From Streptococcus cristatus (GTDB lineage Bacteria; Bacillota; Bacilli; Lactobacillales; Streptococcaceae), in assembly GCF_003943465.1 (NCBI RefSeq), contig NZ_RJPR01000003.1:31634-95633 (forward strand): 64,000 bases of DNA, given 5' to 3'. This document shows, in pieces, positions 1 to 8,541 of this stretch (within the stretch, counting starts at the first letter, position 1; the number at the start of each line of letters is the position of its first letter). The position numbers and the translations under genes were made by a program. The notes beneath the pieces were generated by a model that saw only the letters and a list, made by a program, of their open reading frames with translations, did not search any database and was not told the origin of the DNA.

Positions 1-1228
1 GATTGCTCCTCTCAAAGGTCGCGTAGTACTGGGCTTTGACCCAGCTTTCCGGACAGGGGCTAAGCTGGCTGTTGTGGATGCAACAGGTAAGATGCTGACG
101 ACTCATGTTATTTATCCCGTTCCACCAGCAAAGCCAGCTCAGATTGAAGCATCTAAGAAGGAGCTGTCAGAGCTGATTGAGCAGTTTGGCGTGGAAATCA
201 TTGCCATAGGAAATGGAACGGCCAGCCGAGAAAGCGAAGCCTTTGTAGCAGAAGTTTTGAAATCCCATCCAGATGTCAGCTATGTTATCGTCAATGAGAG
301 CGGAGCATCTGTCTACTCCGCTAGTGAACTGGCTCGTCATGAGTTTCCAGATTTGACTGTTGAAAAGCGCTCAGCTATTTCCATTGCTCGCCGTCTACAG
401 GATCCTTTGGCAGAGTTGGTTAAGATTGATCCTAAGTCCATCGGAGTTGGTCAGTACCAGCATGATGTTAGCCAAAAAAAGCTGTCTGAAAGTCTGGACT
501 TTGTCGTGGATACTGTGGTCAACCAAGTCGGGGTCAATATCAACACCGCTAGTCCTGCCCTGCTGGCCCATGTAGCTGGTCTTAATAAAACGATTTCAGA
601 AAATATTGTTAAGTACCGGGAAACAGAAGGCTTGATTCGGTCTCGCGAGGCCATCAAGAAAGTGCCGCGTCTGGGTGCAAAAGCCTTTGAACAGGCAGCC
701 GGCTTCCTGCGTATTCCCGAAAGTGATAACTTGCTAGACAATACAGGCGTTCACCCAGAGTCTTATAAGGCGGTGGAGGAGCTCTTTAAGCGTCTGGAAA
801 TCAGCAGTTTGGATGAAGCAGCACAAGCCAAATTAAAGGCTGTTCAGGTTGCTAGTTTGGCTGCAGAGCTAGGCTTGGGAGAAGAAACCCTCAAAGATAT
901 TATTGCAGATCTGCTCAAGCCTGGCCGTGATTTGCGTGATTCCTTTGACGCGCCAGTGCTACGGCAGGATGTCTTGGATATTAAGGACCTACGCATCGGT
1001 CAAAAGCTGGAAGGTGTCGTCCGCAATGTCGTCGATTTCGGAGCTTTTGTGGATATCGGTATCCATGAAGACGGACTTATCCATATTTCTAAGATCAGTA
1101 AAAACTTTATTAAGCATCCAAGTCAAGTCCTGTCTGTTGGCGATTTGGTTACTGTCTGGGTGGATAAGCTAGATGTGGAGCGGGAGAAGGTCAATCTCTC
1201 TCTGATAGCGCCAAATGAATCTAACTAA
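1..1228 (+). CDS. tex: Tex family RNA-binding transcription accessory protein, 3' part
   Basis: The reading frame is open from base 2, so the gene starts upstream of the window; the in-frame GTG at 74 is internal. Visible in order: the end of the YqgF/RNase H-like domain ([17 protein letters not shown], then a GNGTASRE segment), the helix-hairpin-helix region ([16 protein letters not shown]), and a C-terminal S1 domain at about 976-1200 ([20 protein letters not shown]). Tex proteins bind RNA or DNA and act in transcription and translation in the cytoplasm; the exact role is unsettled. The stop overlaps the next gene by 14 bases, suggesting translational coupling. Confidence 0.95.
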   Translation, partial: IAPLKGRVVLGFDPAFRTGAKLAVVDATGKMLTTHVIYPVPPAKPAQIEASKKELSELIEQFGVEIIAIGNGTASRESEAFVAEVLKSHPDVSYVIVNESGASVYSASELARHEFPDLTVEKRSAISIARRLQDPLAELVKIDPKSIGVGQYQHDVSQKKLSESLDFVVDTVVNQVGVNINTASPALLAHVAGLNKTISENIVKYRETEGLIRSREAIKKVPRLGAKAFEQAAGFLRIPESDNLLDNTGVHPESYKAVEELFKRLEISSLDEAAQAKLKAVQVASLAAELGLGEETLKDIIADLLKPGRDLRDSFDAPVLRQDVLDIKDLRIGQKLEGVVRNVVDFGAFVDIGIHEDGLIHISKISKNFIKHPSQVLSVGDLVTVWVDKLDVEREKVNLSLIAPNESN

Positions 1229-1664
1229 CTACGTTAAGCAGGTGTCGCTAGAAGATTTTGGCTGGGAATTTCACCACCAAGCTTATTGGAACAAACGTCT
1301 CCGGACGACTGGCGGACGCTTCTTTCCCAAAGACGGACATCTAGATTTCAATCCGAAAATTTATGAAATTTTTGGCCTGGAGACCTTCCGAAAAATTGTC
1401 CGCCATGAGTTAGCTCATTATCACCTCTATTATCAGGGTAAAGGTTACCGCCATGGAGATAGAGATTTTAAAGACCTCCTTAAGCAAGTTGACGGTCTGC
1501 GCTACGCTCCATCATTGTCCGACTCGCAATCCTTTCTCATCTATGAATGTCTGAGCTGCGGAGCACTTATCCGTCGCAGACGAAGAGTCAATCTTCAAAA
1601 ATACCGTTGCGGTCGTTGTAGAGGAAAACTGTCCTTCCTACAAGAGAAAACGAACAGAGGGTAA
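1215..1664 (+). CDS. SprT family zinc metalloprotein
   Basis: 149 residues. The HExxH signature ([11 protein letters not shown], near residue 57) is followed by a downstream His in a GYRHGDRDF segment, and four cysteines near the C terminus (CLSC and CGRC) form a zinc ribbon. This is the architecture of bacterial SprT-like proteins, related to the protease domain of eukaryotic Spartan. The bacterial function is not established. The ATG lies 14 bases inside tex, so the pair is likely cotranscribed, and a strong hairpin terminator follows the stop. Confidence 0.9.
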   Translation: MNLTNYVKQVSLEDFGWEFHHQAYWNKRLRTTGGRFFPKDGHLDFNPKIYEIFGLETFRKIVRHELAHYHLYYQGKGYRHGDRDFKDLLKQVDGLRYAPSLSDSQSFLIYECLSCGALIRRRRRVNLQKYRCGRCRGKLSFLQEKTNRG

Positions 1665-1689
1665 GCGAACTAAAAACGAATAGATGCAG

Positions 1690-1716
1690 AATCAGCCTTC
1701 GGGCTGATTTTTTTGT
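1690..1716 (+). terminator. Rho-independent terminator after sprT-like gene
   Basis: An 8-bp perfect stem AATCAGCC/GGCTGATT with a TTCG tetraloop is followed by a run of T. It closes the tex-sprT transcript. Confidence 0.92.
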
Positions 1717-1766
1717 TCTCCCGCTATGATAGAATGAAGGAAAGAATGAGAGTTGAGGTCATCATC

Positions 1767-2039
1767 ATGAAAACTAAGTTTTATAAATTAAGAAGAAACC
1801 GAGTGATTTCAGGGGGTTTGTCGGGACTAGCTGATAAATTCAATTTTGATCTTGGCTTGTTACGCTTTTTATTCATCATTTTTACAGTTTCCAATTTTGG
1901 CTTAGGCATTTTGATTTATATTTTGCTGGCTGTCGTGATGCCTTATAAGGAAGACGTGGAAGCGGAAATGTATGGAACCGGCCCTCGTAAAATGAAAGAT
2001 GCCGAGCCAATCAATGACAATGACGGCTGGTTTTGGTAA
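1767..2039 (+). CDS. PspC domain membrane protein
   Basis: 90 residues from the ATG at 1767. An in-frame TTG at 1713 lies inside the terminator T-run and was not used; a GAGG ribosome site precedes 1767. The N-terminal KLRRNRVISGGLSGLAD motif is the PspC signature, followed by one strong hydrophobic segment (about residues 28-60). PspC-type proteins sit in the membrane and are tied to envelope stress in other bacteria; the specific streptococcal role is not shown here. It is a single-gene unit bounded by terminators. Confidence 0.88.
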   Translation: MKTKFYKLRRNRVISGGLSGLADKFNFDLGLLRFLFIIFTVSNFGLGILIYILLAVVMPYKEDVEAEMYGTGPRKMKDAEPINDNDGWFW

Positions 2040-2052
2040 AATAACAAATATA

Positions 2053-2079
2053 AAATTCGGGAGTATGCCCGAATTTTTG
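2053..2079 (+). terminator. Terminator after PspC gene
   Basis: Nine-bp stem AAATTCGGG/CCCGAATTT with a 6-base loop, running into T. The rest of 2080-2311 holds no convincing gene. Confidence 0.85.
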
Positions 2080-2311
2080 CTGGATGTAGAAGAAAGATAG
2101 AAGTTCCAGGAGATATTTTCCATCAGGCTTCTAACATTCAAATTGATACTTTAAGTGTTCCTATCCCAGATTGTTATTTTGAAGGACGGTATTCGTAGTT
2201 ATTTTATATAGTTTATGCTACATAGACTTGAGATTTGCCTAGCTTCAGATATCCAAAAAAATAGAAAAGGCTGGTTCAACTGGTCGCTTTAAAGATTAGA
2301 AAGAGATTTAA

Positions 2312-2746
2312 ATGAAACAATTTTCTTTACCATTATATATTTTGAAATTTTTCCTCTATTTAATTATTAGTTTGATCCTACATATGTTCCTTGTTTTTAC
2401 GGCTGCTATATTAGTAGGAGGGTATAAGAGTTTGATTGTTATAATCATTGGTACAGCAGCTTTTCCCTTTGGTCTATGGAATTTCTTCTTTTTCCTTAAG
2501 GTCTTATCTCCAGTGCAAAGCTCAAAGCTTTTAGTAGGACTTTTGTCTATCTTATTTCTGCCAGTTCTGACTCTCATATTTTGGGGTTTTATTGGAGGTT
2601 TCCAAAGAATTATAAGCTCTCTTCCTAACAGCCTATTTTCTATTTTTGGTATGTTAGTTTCAAATACAATCGTTTACTCTCTGGCTCATTTACTTAATTT
2701 TTACAACTATAAGAAGAAAGCTATTTATGAAGGTGAAGTAGATTAA
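2312..2746 (+). CDS. Hypothetical membrane protein with about four TM segments
   Basis: 144 residues, preceded by AGAAAGAGAT at a workable distance. Four hydrophobic segments (about residues 8-36, 42-62, 72-95 and 105-132) and a short charged tail (KKKAIYEGEVD) are visible. I do not recognise the family. Its coding DNA is visibly more AT-rich than the flanking NUDIX gene, so it may be a poorly conserved or acquired gene. It sits between the PspC terminator and the NUDIX gene with no clear promoter. Confidence 0.6.
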   Translation: MKQFSLPLYILKFFLYLIISLILHMFLVFTAAILVGGYKSLIVIIIGTAAFPFGLWNFFFFLKVLSPVQSSKLLVGLLSILFLPVLTLIFWGFIGGFQRIISSLPNSLFSIFGMLVSNTIVYSLAHLLNFYNYKKKAIYEGEVD

Positions 2747-2793
2747 ATATTGCAAGTTCTACTTGAAATGACTTATTTATCCAAGGAGGAAAT

Positions 2794-3285
2794 ATGACAG
2801 AGGTTTGGAATGCCTATGACTTGAATCGAAATCAGCTCCCGCATCTCCTAGTTCGAGGAGAAAACATTCCTGAAGGGCAGTTTCATCTTTGTGTCAATGT
2901 CTTGGTTCGTCACCAAGATGGTGATATTCTCTTTATGCGGCGGTCAGCAAATAAAAGTCTCTATCCTGGCTATTATGAGTTCGGAGCGGGAGGTAGTGTG
3001 CTGGCAGGAGAGGATAGTCAGACAGCCGCTCTGCGGGAATTGAAAGAAGAAACAGGCTTGCTTCCCGACAGTATCAGACTGTTGGAGCAGGTGTGCTCTG
3101 TCGAAGACCAGTGCCACTTTGACTTCTATGAAGCGGTGGTATCTGGGGACAAGAGCCAAGTTCGCTATCAGGCAGGCGAAACCGATGCCCATCTCTGGCT
3201 ACCTCTAAGTGAAATACAAGCCTTTATCGAGAGCCATCCTTGCTTTCAAAATCAGAAAAAAATTCTCCAAAGATGGATTGGCTAG
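2794..3285 (+). CDS. NUDIX hydrolase
   Basis: 163 residues with a near-ideal AAGGAGGA ribosome site. The Nudix box is present as GGSVLAGEDSQTAALREL followed by KEETGLL, with the catalytic Glu residues in place. Such proteins hydrolyse nucleoside diphosphates linked to another group; the N-terminal part (VWNAYDLNRNQLPHLLVRGE) resembles the isopentenyl-diphosphate isomerase/YfcD-like branch, so the substrate is uncertain. A terminator begins within its last codons. Confidence 0.88.
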   Translation: MTEVWNAYDLNRNQLPHLLVRGENIPEGQFHLCVNVLVRHQDGDILFMRRSANKSLYPGYYEFGAGGSVLAGEDSQTAALRELKEETGLLPDSIRLLEQVCSVEDQCHFDFYEAVVSGDKSQVRYQAGETDAHLWLPLSEIQAFIESHPCFQNQKKILQRWIG

Positions 3286-3305
3286 TTATTTTGACTGGCC
3301 TTTTT
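3280..3305 (+). terminator. Terminator overlapping the NUDIX stop codon
   Basis: Stem GGCTAGT/ACTGGCC (one G-T wobble) followed by five T. The TAG stop of the NUDIX gene lies in the 5' arm. Confidence 0.85.
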
Positions 3306-3389
3306 GTTGGCTGGTAGACATTTTCACAAGACTCTAAGGAAAAATCCTGCTTAATTTCCAATCTTAAAAACTCTTTTAGGGTAAAAATT

Positions 3390-3398
3390 TGCTATAAT
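3390..3398 (+). promoter_or_regulatory. Extended -10 promoter of hprK-lgt operon
   Basis: TGCTATAAT with the TG extension sits about 30 bases before the hprK start; there is no good -35, as is common for extended -10 promoters. Confidence 0.75.
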
Positions 3399-3428
3399 AG
3401 AGAAAGATAAATTTGAAGGGAGCAGGGA

Positions 3429-4364
3429 ATGTCTGTAAAGGTCAAAGATTTGATTGAAAAAGTCCGTTTACGCATCGTTTACGGCAGTGATGACCTCTTA
3501 GAAAAGGAGATTTCGACATCGGATATTTCGCGGCCGGGTCTTGAAATGACCGGCTATTTTGACTACTACACGCCAGAACGGATTCAGCTGATTGGGATGA
3601 AGGAGTGGTCTTATCTGATGAAGATGACATCCCACAACCGTCATCAAGTCCTTCTGAAAATGTTTCAACCAGAAACGCCAGTTGTCATTGTGGCGCGTGA
3701 TCTGGAGATTCCTGAAGAAATGCGGCGAGCAGCCGAAGAAAAGCAAATCGCGATTCTTACCAGCCGCACATCAACCAGCCGTTTATCAGGGGAAATTTCT
3801 AGTTTCCTTGACTCACGTTTGGCGGTCAGAACCAGTGTTCATGGCGTATTGATGGACATCTACGGAATGGGCGTGCTGATTCAAGGGGACAGTGGTATTG
3901 GTAAAAGTGAAACTGGTCTTGAGTTAGTTAAGCGGGGGCATCGTTTAGTGGCGGATGACCGGGTTGATATCTTTGCCAAGGATGAAATGACTCTCTGGGG
4001 AGAGCCTGCTGAGATTCTTCGCCATCTCTTGGAAATTCGCGGTGTCGGCATTATCGATGTGATGAGCCTTTACGGAGCTAGTGCGGTTAAGGATTCTTCA
4101 CAGGTACAGATTGCCGTCTATCTGGAAAATTATGATACCAATAAGACCTTTGACCGTCTGGGTAATAATGCAGAAGAACTGGAAGTTTCTGGCGTCAGAA
4201 TTCCTCGGATTCGTATCCCAGTTAAGACAGGACGCAATATCTCTGTAGTGATTGAGGCCGCAGCCATGAACTATCGAGCTAAGGAAATGGGCTTTGATGC
4301 CACCAAGATTTTTGAAGAACGACTGACTAATCTGATTAGCCAGAATGAGGTGAAAGATGCTTGA
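3429..4364 (+). CDS. hprK: HPr kinase/phosphorylase
   Basis: 311 residues, the usual family length. Walker A GDSGIGKS is at about residues 153-160 and the family signature [11 protein letters not shown] at 201-211. The enzyme phosphorylates and dephosphorylates Ser46 of HPr and so sets CcpA-dependent carbon catabolite repression in the cytoplasm. It overlaps lgt by 8 bases, and the hprK-lgt linkage is typical of streptococci. cre-like sites that would respond to this pathway occur elsewhere in the window (6135, 56221). Confidence 0.97.
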   Translation: MSVKVKDLIEKVRLRIVYGSDDLLEKEISTSDISRPGLEMTGYFDYYTPERIQLIGMKEWSYLMKMTSHNRHQVLLKMFQPETPVVIVARDLEIPEEMRRAAEEKQIAILTSRTSTSRLSGEISSFLDSRLAVRTSVHGVLMDIYGMGVLIQGDSGIGKSETGLELVKRGHRLVADDRVDIFAKDEMTLWGEPAEILRHLLEIRGVGIIDVMSLYGASAVKDSSQVQIAVYLENYDTNKTFDRLGNNAEELEVSGVRIPRIRIPVKTGRNISVVIEAAAMNYRAKEMGFDATKIFEERLTNLISQNEVKDA

Positions 4365-5136
4365 TCCAGTAGCTTTTTCAGTCGGTCCCTTTAGTATTCG
4401 TTGGTATGCGATTTGCATTGTCACTGGCTTGATTTTAGCCGTCTACTTGGCTATGAAGGAAGCGCCACGCAAGAAGATGATTCCAGATGATATTCTTGAC
4501 TTCATTCTGATTGCCTTTCCCTTGGCCATCCTTGGAGCGCGACTTTACTATGTGATTTTTGAATGGTCTTATTATGGCAAGCATTCTCTGATTGAGATTT
4601 TTCAGATTTGGAATGGTGGTTTAGCCATTTACGGTGGTTTGATCACTGGAGCCCTTGTCCTCTATTTCTTTTCTCAGAGAAGGCTGATCAATCCTATTGA
4701 TTTCTTGGATATTGCAGCGCCTAGTGTCTTGATCGCTCAGAGCATCGGCCGTTGGGGCAATTTCTTTAACCAAGAAGCCTATGGAGCGGTGGTCAAAAAT
4801 CTTAATTATCTGCCGTCCTTCATCCGTAACAATATGTACATAGATGGTGCTTATCGCCAGCCAACCTTTTTGTACGAATCCCTTTGGAATTTACTTGGCT
4901 TTGGGCTACTGCTAATCTTACGACGCCGGTCTAAATTCTTCCGTCAGGGAGAATTGGCAGCCTTTTACCTGATTTGGTACGGCTTTGGCCGGATGATTAT
5001 CGAGGGTATGCGGACCGATAGCCTCATGTTCTTGGGTGTGCGTGTATCTCAGTGGCTGTCTGCAGCTCTGATTTTACTAGGCATCGGCATTATGATTTAC
5101 CAAAGAAAAAAACAAGCCCCCTATTATCAAGAATGA
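4357..5136 (+). CDS. lgt: Prolipoprotein diacylglyceryl transferase
   Basis: 259 residues, polytopic membrane protein. The Lgt signature [13 protein letters not shown] is at about 131-143, and [12 protein letters not shown] follows near the C terminus. It transfers diacylglycerol from phosphatidylglycerol to the lipobox cysteine of prolipoproteins at the membrane. Likely clients in this window are LivJ and the lipoproteins at 6172 and 52716. It starts 8 bases inside hprK. Confidence 0.97.
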   Translation: MLDPVAFSVGPFSIRWYAICIVTGLILAVYLAMKEAPRKKMIPDDILDFILIAFPLAILGARLYYVIFEWSYYGKHSLIEIFQIWNGGLAIYGGLITGALVLYFFSQRRLINPIDFLDIAAPSVLIAQSIGRWGNFFNQEAYGAVVKNLNYLPSFIRNNMYIDGAYRQPTFLYESLWNLLGFGLLLILRRRSKFFRQGELAAFYLIWYGFGRMIIEGMRTDSLMFLGVRVSQWLSAALILLGIGIMIYQRKKQAPYYQE

Positions 5137-5148
5137 GAGGAGAATATT

Positions 5149-5544
5149 ATGCTTGAAATTGCTTATACTTTAGTTGCTGTCGCTTTGATTGTCTTTCTAA
5201 TCTACATGACCCTCACCGTCAAAACTCTCGGTGATAAGGCTGCAAAAATGCTGGATGAGACAGAAAATACGATCAAAGTGTTGACTTCTGATGTTAATGT
5301 CACCCTACATCAAACCAATGATTTGATTGCCAAAGTCAATGTTTTGACAGATGATATCAACCACAAAGTAGCAACGATTGATCCGCTTTTCAATGCGGTG
5401 GCAGACCTATCCGAATCAGTATCTGATTTAAACGATCAGGCGCGTGTTTTAGGAAAAAAGGCAGTCGCAGCAGGAAGTACGACAGCTAAAACAACAGCAG
5501 GTCTAACGGCCCTTCGTTTGTTTACAAAATTATTCAAAAAATAA
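5149..5544 (+). CDS. DUF948 family membrane-anchored protein
   Basis: 131 residues: one N-terminal TM segment (about 5-24) and then a long amphipathic helical stretch (DETENTIKVLTSDVNVTL onward), the usual DUF948 layout. Function unknown. It lies 12 bases after lgt with a GAGGAGA ribosome site and is followed by a YtxH protein, so the four genes hprK-lgt-DUF948-ytxH look like one operon. Confidence 0.85.
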   Translation: MLEIAYTLVAVALIVFLIYMTLTVKTLGDKAAKMLDETENTIKVLTSDVNVTLHQTNDLIAKVNVLTDDINHKVATIDPLFNAVADLSESVSDLNDQARVLGKKAVAAGSTTAKTTAGLTALRLFTKLFKK

Positions 5545-5559
5545 GAAAGTAGGTTTACT

Positions 5560-5991
5560 ATGGGAAAAATTTCATCACTTTTATTAGGTGCTGTGTCTGG
5601 TGCAGCTGCAGCGTACTTTCTAACCAGCAAAAAAGGTAAAGAAATCACTGAAAAAGTTCAAGACTTTGTCGTCGACTATCGTGAAGATCCAGATAAGACT
5701 CACGAAGCCGTTGTCCAATCAGTAAAGGACTTTTCAGATCAGGCTGTTAAGGCCATCAACCAAACCAAGGAAAAGGTTGAAAATGGCGAAATCACAGCAG
5801 AAACAGTATTGGAGTCTGTTAAGGATACGACCAAGTCAGTTGTGGACTATTCACAGGATAAATTCCAAGAAATCAAAGAAAAGTTTGAAAAAGAAGAGGA
5901 AATTCTTGAAGAAGAAATTTCTGATATCGTGGTGGAAGAAGGAGAAAAAGCCCCTTCAGAAGAAATTATCATTGATTTAGAAGATAAGTAA
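5560..5991 (+). CDS. YtxH domain protein
   Basis: 143 residues. A small hydrophobic glycine/alanine-rich N terminus (SLLLGAVSGAAAAYFLTS) is followed by KKGKE and a long charged helical region that ends very acidic (EKEEEILEEEISDIVVEEGE). This is the general form of YtxH/general-stress-like proteins of Firmicutes; the role is unknown. Last gene of the hprK operon, closed by a terminator. Confidence 0.82.
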   Translation: MGKISSLLLGAVSGAAAAYFLTSKKGKEITEKVQDFVVDYREDPDKTHEAVVQSVKDFSDQAVKAINQTKEKVENGEITAETVLESVKDTTKSVVDYSQDKFQEIKEKFEKEEEILEEEISDIVVEEGEKAPSEEIIIDLEDK

Positions 5992-6011
5992 ATTCAAACT
6001 AGATATACGAG

Positions 6012-6047
6012 ATGAGGCTGGGACAAAAGAGTCCAAGCCTCATTTTT
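6012..6047 (+). terminator. Terminator after ytxH, GAGGCTGGGAC type
   Basis: ATGAGGCT pairs with AGCCTCAT, with an inner GGAC/GTCC pair, followed by six T. It is one of several terminators in the window sharing a GAGGCTG core (see findings). Confidence 0.9.
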
Positions 6048-6120
6048 TGTTCGAATTGGAGCTTTGCTGTAGTGGTATAGGAAGCAAAAATTACTACTAT
6101 TTAGTTTCTCCTCGGCCAAC

Positions 6121-6149
6121 TTGATTTTTGGCAAAGAAAGCGTTATCAT
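6121..6149 (+). promoter_or_regulatory. Putative promoter of C39-like lipoprotein
   Basis: TTGATT (6121-6126), a 17-base spacer, and TATCAT (6144-6149). The -10 is weak and is overlapped by a cre-like sequence. Confidence 0.5.
6135..6148 (+). promoter_or_regulatory. cre-like CcpA site overlapping the -10
   Basis: AGAAAGCGTTATCA matches the consensus TGWAANCGNTNWCA at 13 of 14 positions. Its overlap with the -10 predicts repression by CcpA when preferred sugar is present. Confidence 0.6.
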
Positions 6150-6171
6150 ATAAATAAAAGGGGATGTTGGT

Positions 6172-7014
6172 ATGAAAAATCTAAAAGTACTTGCCTTGCT
6201 TGGTTTATGCTGCTGCTTACTAGCCTGTTCTCGGCAGAAAGCTTCAGAGTCCCCTCAGTCTAGAAGTTCTGACTCTTCTTCTAAGGCTTCGAGCACGAGT
6301 CAAGCCCGCTCGAAAACAGCTAGCAGTAGTCAATCTAGTGCAAATCAATCTAGCCCTAGTCAGAGTTCGACTTCTGCGGAGTCGGAAAGCTCTAGTCAGA
6401 CCAGTGAAAAGGTCAGAGAGGAGGAGACACAGCCTTCTAGTAAAGAAACGCCTTCTCCAATCCGAAAACGCCTGGAAGTTCCCATGCAGATCCAGCGAGC
6501 TTGGAATACTTGCGCACCGACCTCTGTCAGTATGATTCTAGCTTACAGGGGCGTTCAGGCTAGTCAGGAAGAATTGGCACGAGCGATGGGCACTGATGAG
6601 ACCTTCGGTACCCATAATGTCAATGCAATCCGTGTCTTAAATCAATATTTATTTGGTTATGCGGAAGTGCCAGCAGGTCAAGCGGGCTATCATCTTGCTA
6701 CAGTGACTAGTAGCGCCTCGAATTCGGAAGATATGCGTCTTTTTAAAGAGCGCCTGCGCAAGAATATTGATGATGGCTATCCGCTCTACTATACGATTGA
6801 TAATGCCTCCATCTACCCAGGTCACAAGGGTGAACACAATGTTGTGGGGACAGGCTATGAATTATCAGCAGATGGCAGTGATGTCCTTGCAGTTTATTAC
6901 ATTGATCCGTCCTACACCGTTCAGGATCCAGTCTATGGAGGGCTAAAAAAGGTAACTCCAGAAGAATTATTGGCAGCTATGTGTGTTTGTCAGGAACCAA
7001 ATTACGCTTGGTAA
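6172..7014 (+). CDS. Lipoprotein with C39-like cysteine peptidase domain
   Basis: 280 residues. The signal peptide ends in lipobox LLAC (Cys19). A Ser/Gln-rich linker (about 20-95) precedes a C39-like (peptidase_C39_2 type) domain: the catalytic Cys in WNTCAPTSVSM, His in GEHNVVGTGYE, and Asp in VYYIDPSY. It should sit on the outer face of the membrane. The substrate is unknown; no bacteriocin or ABC exporter genes adjoin it, so a leader-peptide processing role is not supported. It is a monocistronic unit with a cre-like element over its promoter. Confidence 0.82.
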   Translation: MKNLKVLALLGLCCCLLACSRQKASESPQSRSSDSSSKASSTSQARSKTASSSQSSANQSSPSQSSTSAESESSSQTSEKVREEETQPSSKETPSPIRKRLEVPMQIQRAWNTCAPTSVSMILAYRGVQASQEELARAMGTDETFGTHNVNAIRVLNQYLFGYAEVPAGQAGYHLATVTSSASNSEDMRLFKERLRKNIDDGYPLYYTIDNASIYPGHKGEHNVVGTGYELSADGSDVLAVYYIDPSYTVQDPVYGGLKKVTPEELLAAMCVCQEPNYAW

Positions 7015-7021
7015 AGAAAAG

Positions 7022-7048
7022 AAAAACGAGATCTTTGGATCTCGTTTG
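7022..7048. terminator. Bidirectional terminator between convergent genes
   Basis: Ten-bp perfect stem AAACGAGATC/GATCTCGTTT with loop TTTG. Read on the minus strand it is followed by a T-rich run, so it serves the minus-strand gene best. Confidence 0.82.
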
Positions 7049-7065
7049 ATTTAATTCGTAGATAA

Positions 7066-7353
7066 TTAATGTCTCTTTCTTCGAACAGTGCGATATCCTT
7101 GAATAATCATAAGACTTAGGACAATAGCAAGTGAGAAAGATAGAAAAGTGCTCATTTTTGCAGACAAAAAAATAAAGCTAAAAAAGACTGTCAAAATACA
7201 GAATAAAGCGATATTTATAAAGAAAAATAGCTCACGTAATTGTGATGCTGATTCTGCTTGGGGCAGGTATTCTTGATAGGATATTTCCTTAGTTTGTTCT
7301 GTCGAATCATGCAGGGGCGCTGATTCAAACTGTTTAAAATCTCTTACAGCCAT
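7066..7353 (-). CDS. Small two-TM membrane protein, DUF3270-like
   Basis: 95 residues on the minus strand with a CTAGGAGAGAG ribosome site. An N-terminal polar part of about 40 residues is followed by two hydrophobic segments (about 43-63 and 68-85) and a basic tail (RTVRRKRH). It resembles the short streptococcal DUF3270 family, recalled from memory rather than searched. Function unknown. It is divergent from the U32 peptidase gene. Confidence 0.7.
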   Translation of the reverse strand: MAVRDFKQFESAPLHDSTEQTKEISYQEYLPQAESASQLRELFFFINIALFCILTVFFSFIFLSAKMSTFLSFSLAIVLSLMIIQGYRTVRRKRH

Positions 7354-7467
7354 TGTCTCTCTCCTAGTAGTACCTTATCATTCTATCATGTTTCTATGAT
7401 TAGATATATTACAAGATAGTTACAAAACGAATAAAATCGAATTAAGAAATCATAATTCCTAATTTTT

Positions 7468-7476
7468 TGGTATAAT
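7468..7476 (+). promoter_or_regulatory. Extended -10 promoter of U32 peptidase, predicted leaderless
   Basis: TGGTATAAT ends at 7476 and the ATG is at 7483, so transcription should begin at or next to the start codon. No Shine-Dalgarno sequence fits in the interval. Confidence 0.75.
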
Positions 7477-7482
7477 AATGAT

Positions 7483-8412
7483 ATGAAAAAGATAATTATT
7501 ACAGCAACAGCTGAAAGTATAGAACAAGTTCAAGCCTTATTGGAATTAGGAGTAGATCGTATTTATGTCGGTGAGGAAAACTACGGTCTTCGTTTACCAC
7601 ATAACTTCACTTATGACGAATTAAATCGTATCTCACAAATAGTTCATCAGGCAGGAAAAGAAATGACCGTTGCCGTTAATGCTTTGATGCATCAGGACAT
7701 GATGGACCAGATCAAGCCTTATTTGGATTTTCTTCAGGAGATTGAAGTGGACTATATCACCGTTGGGGATGCAGGTGTATTCTACGTCTTGCAGCGGGAT
7801 GGTTATAAGTTGAAAACGATTTATGATGCTTCGACCATGGTTACCAGCAGCCGCCAGATTAATTTTTGGGGCAAGAATGCTGGGGTATCAGAAGCTGTTT
7901 TGGCGCGGGAAATTCCATCGGCAGAACTCTTTAAAATGCCGGAAATCCTTGAAATTCCAGCAGAAGTCCTAGTTTATGGTGCGAGCGTTATCCACCACTC
8001 TAAACGTCCGATTTTGCAAAATTATTATAACTTTACACACATCGATGATGAAAAATCAAGAGAGAGGGATCTCTTTCTTGCGGAACCGAGCGATCCTCAG
8101 AGCCATTATTCAATCTTTGAGGACAAGCATGGGACTCACATTTTTGCCAATAATGACTTGGACTTGATGACCAAGTTGACAGAATTGGTTGACCACGGCT
8201 TTACTCATTGGAAATTGGAAGGTCTCTATACTCCTGGTCAGAATTTTGTTGAGATTGCTAAGCTCTTTGTTCAGGCAAGAGATCTGATTGAAAAAGGTGA
8301 ATTTAGCCATGACCAAGCTTTCTTGCTAGATGAGCTGCTTCACAAATTGCATCCGAAGAATCGTTTCCTTGATACAGGATTCTATGATTACGACCCAGAC
8401 ATGGTGAAATAG
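7483..8412 (+). CDS. U32 family peptidase
   Basis: 309 residues, matching the short YegQ/YrrN-like U32 proteins. The N terminus (KKIIITATAESIEQVQALLE, then GVDRIYVGEENYGLR) and the central KMPEILEIPAEVLVYG and HHSKRPILQNYYNF segments fit the family, in which some members act in tRNA hydroxylation or collagen degradation. The frequent second U32 gene is not adjacent here. The start codon lies 7 bases after the -10 box, suggesting a leaderless mRNA. Confidence 0.88.
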   Translation: MKKIIITATAESIEQVQALLELGVDRIYVGEENYGLRLPHNFTYDELNRISQIVHQAGKEMTVAVNALMHQDMMDQIKPYLDFLQEIEVDYITVGDAGVFYVLQRDGYKLKTIYDASTMVTSSRQINFWGKNAGVSEAVLAREIPSAELFKMPEILEIPAEVLVYGASVIHHSKRPILQNYYNFTHIDDEKSRERDLFLAEPSDPQSHYSIFEDKHGTHIFANNDLDLMTKLTELVDHGFTHWKLEGLYTPGQNFVEIAKLFVQARDLIEKGEFSHDQAFLLDELLHKLHPKNRFLDTGFYDYDPDMVK

Positions 8413-8482
8413 ACAGGATTTTGTTGCCTTTAGCTAAGTGGGCATCACCAAAAAGCTATTTGCTCACCAGAAACGTTTTAAG

Positions 8483-8512
8483 AAAAGGCACAGATTACTC
8501 TGTGCCTTTTTG
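8483..8512 (+). terminator. Terminator after U32 peptidase
   Basis: Perfect 12-bp stem AAAAGGCACAGA/TCTGTGCCTTTT with loop TTAC and a T run. Confidence 0.93.
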
Positions 8513-8541
8513 AGTTTTCAGCTATAAAAGTGGAGTGCTGG

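Noticed and set aside
451..741. Minus-strand frame of 96 codons inside tex
   Set aside because: A shadow of the conserved tex coding frame with no supporting signals.
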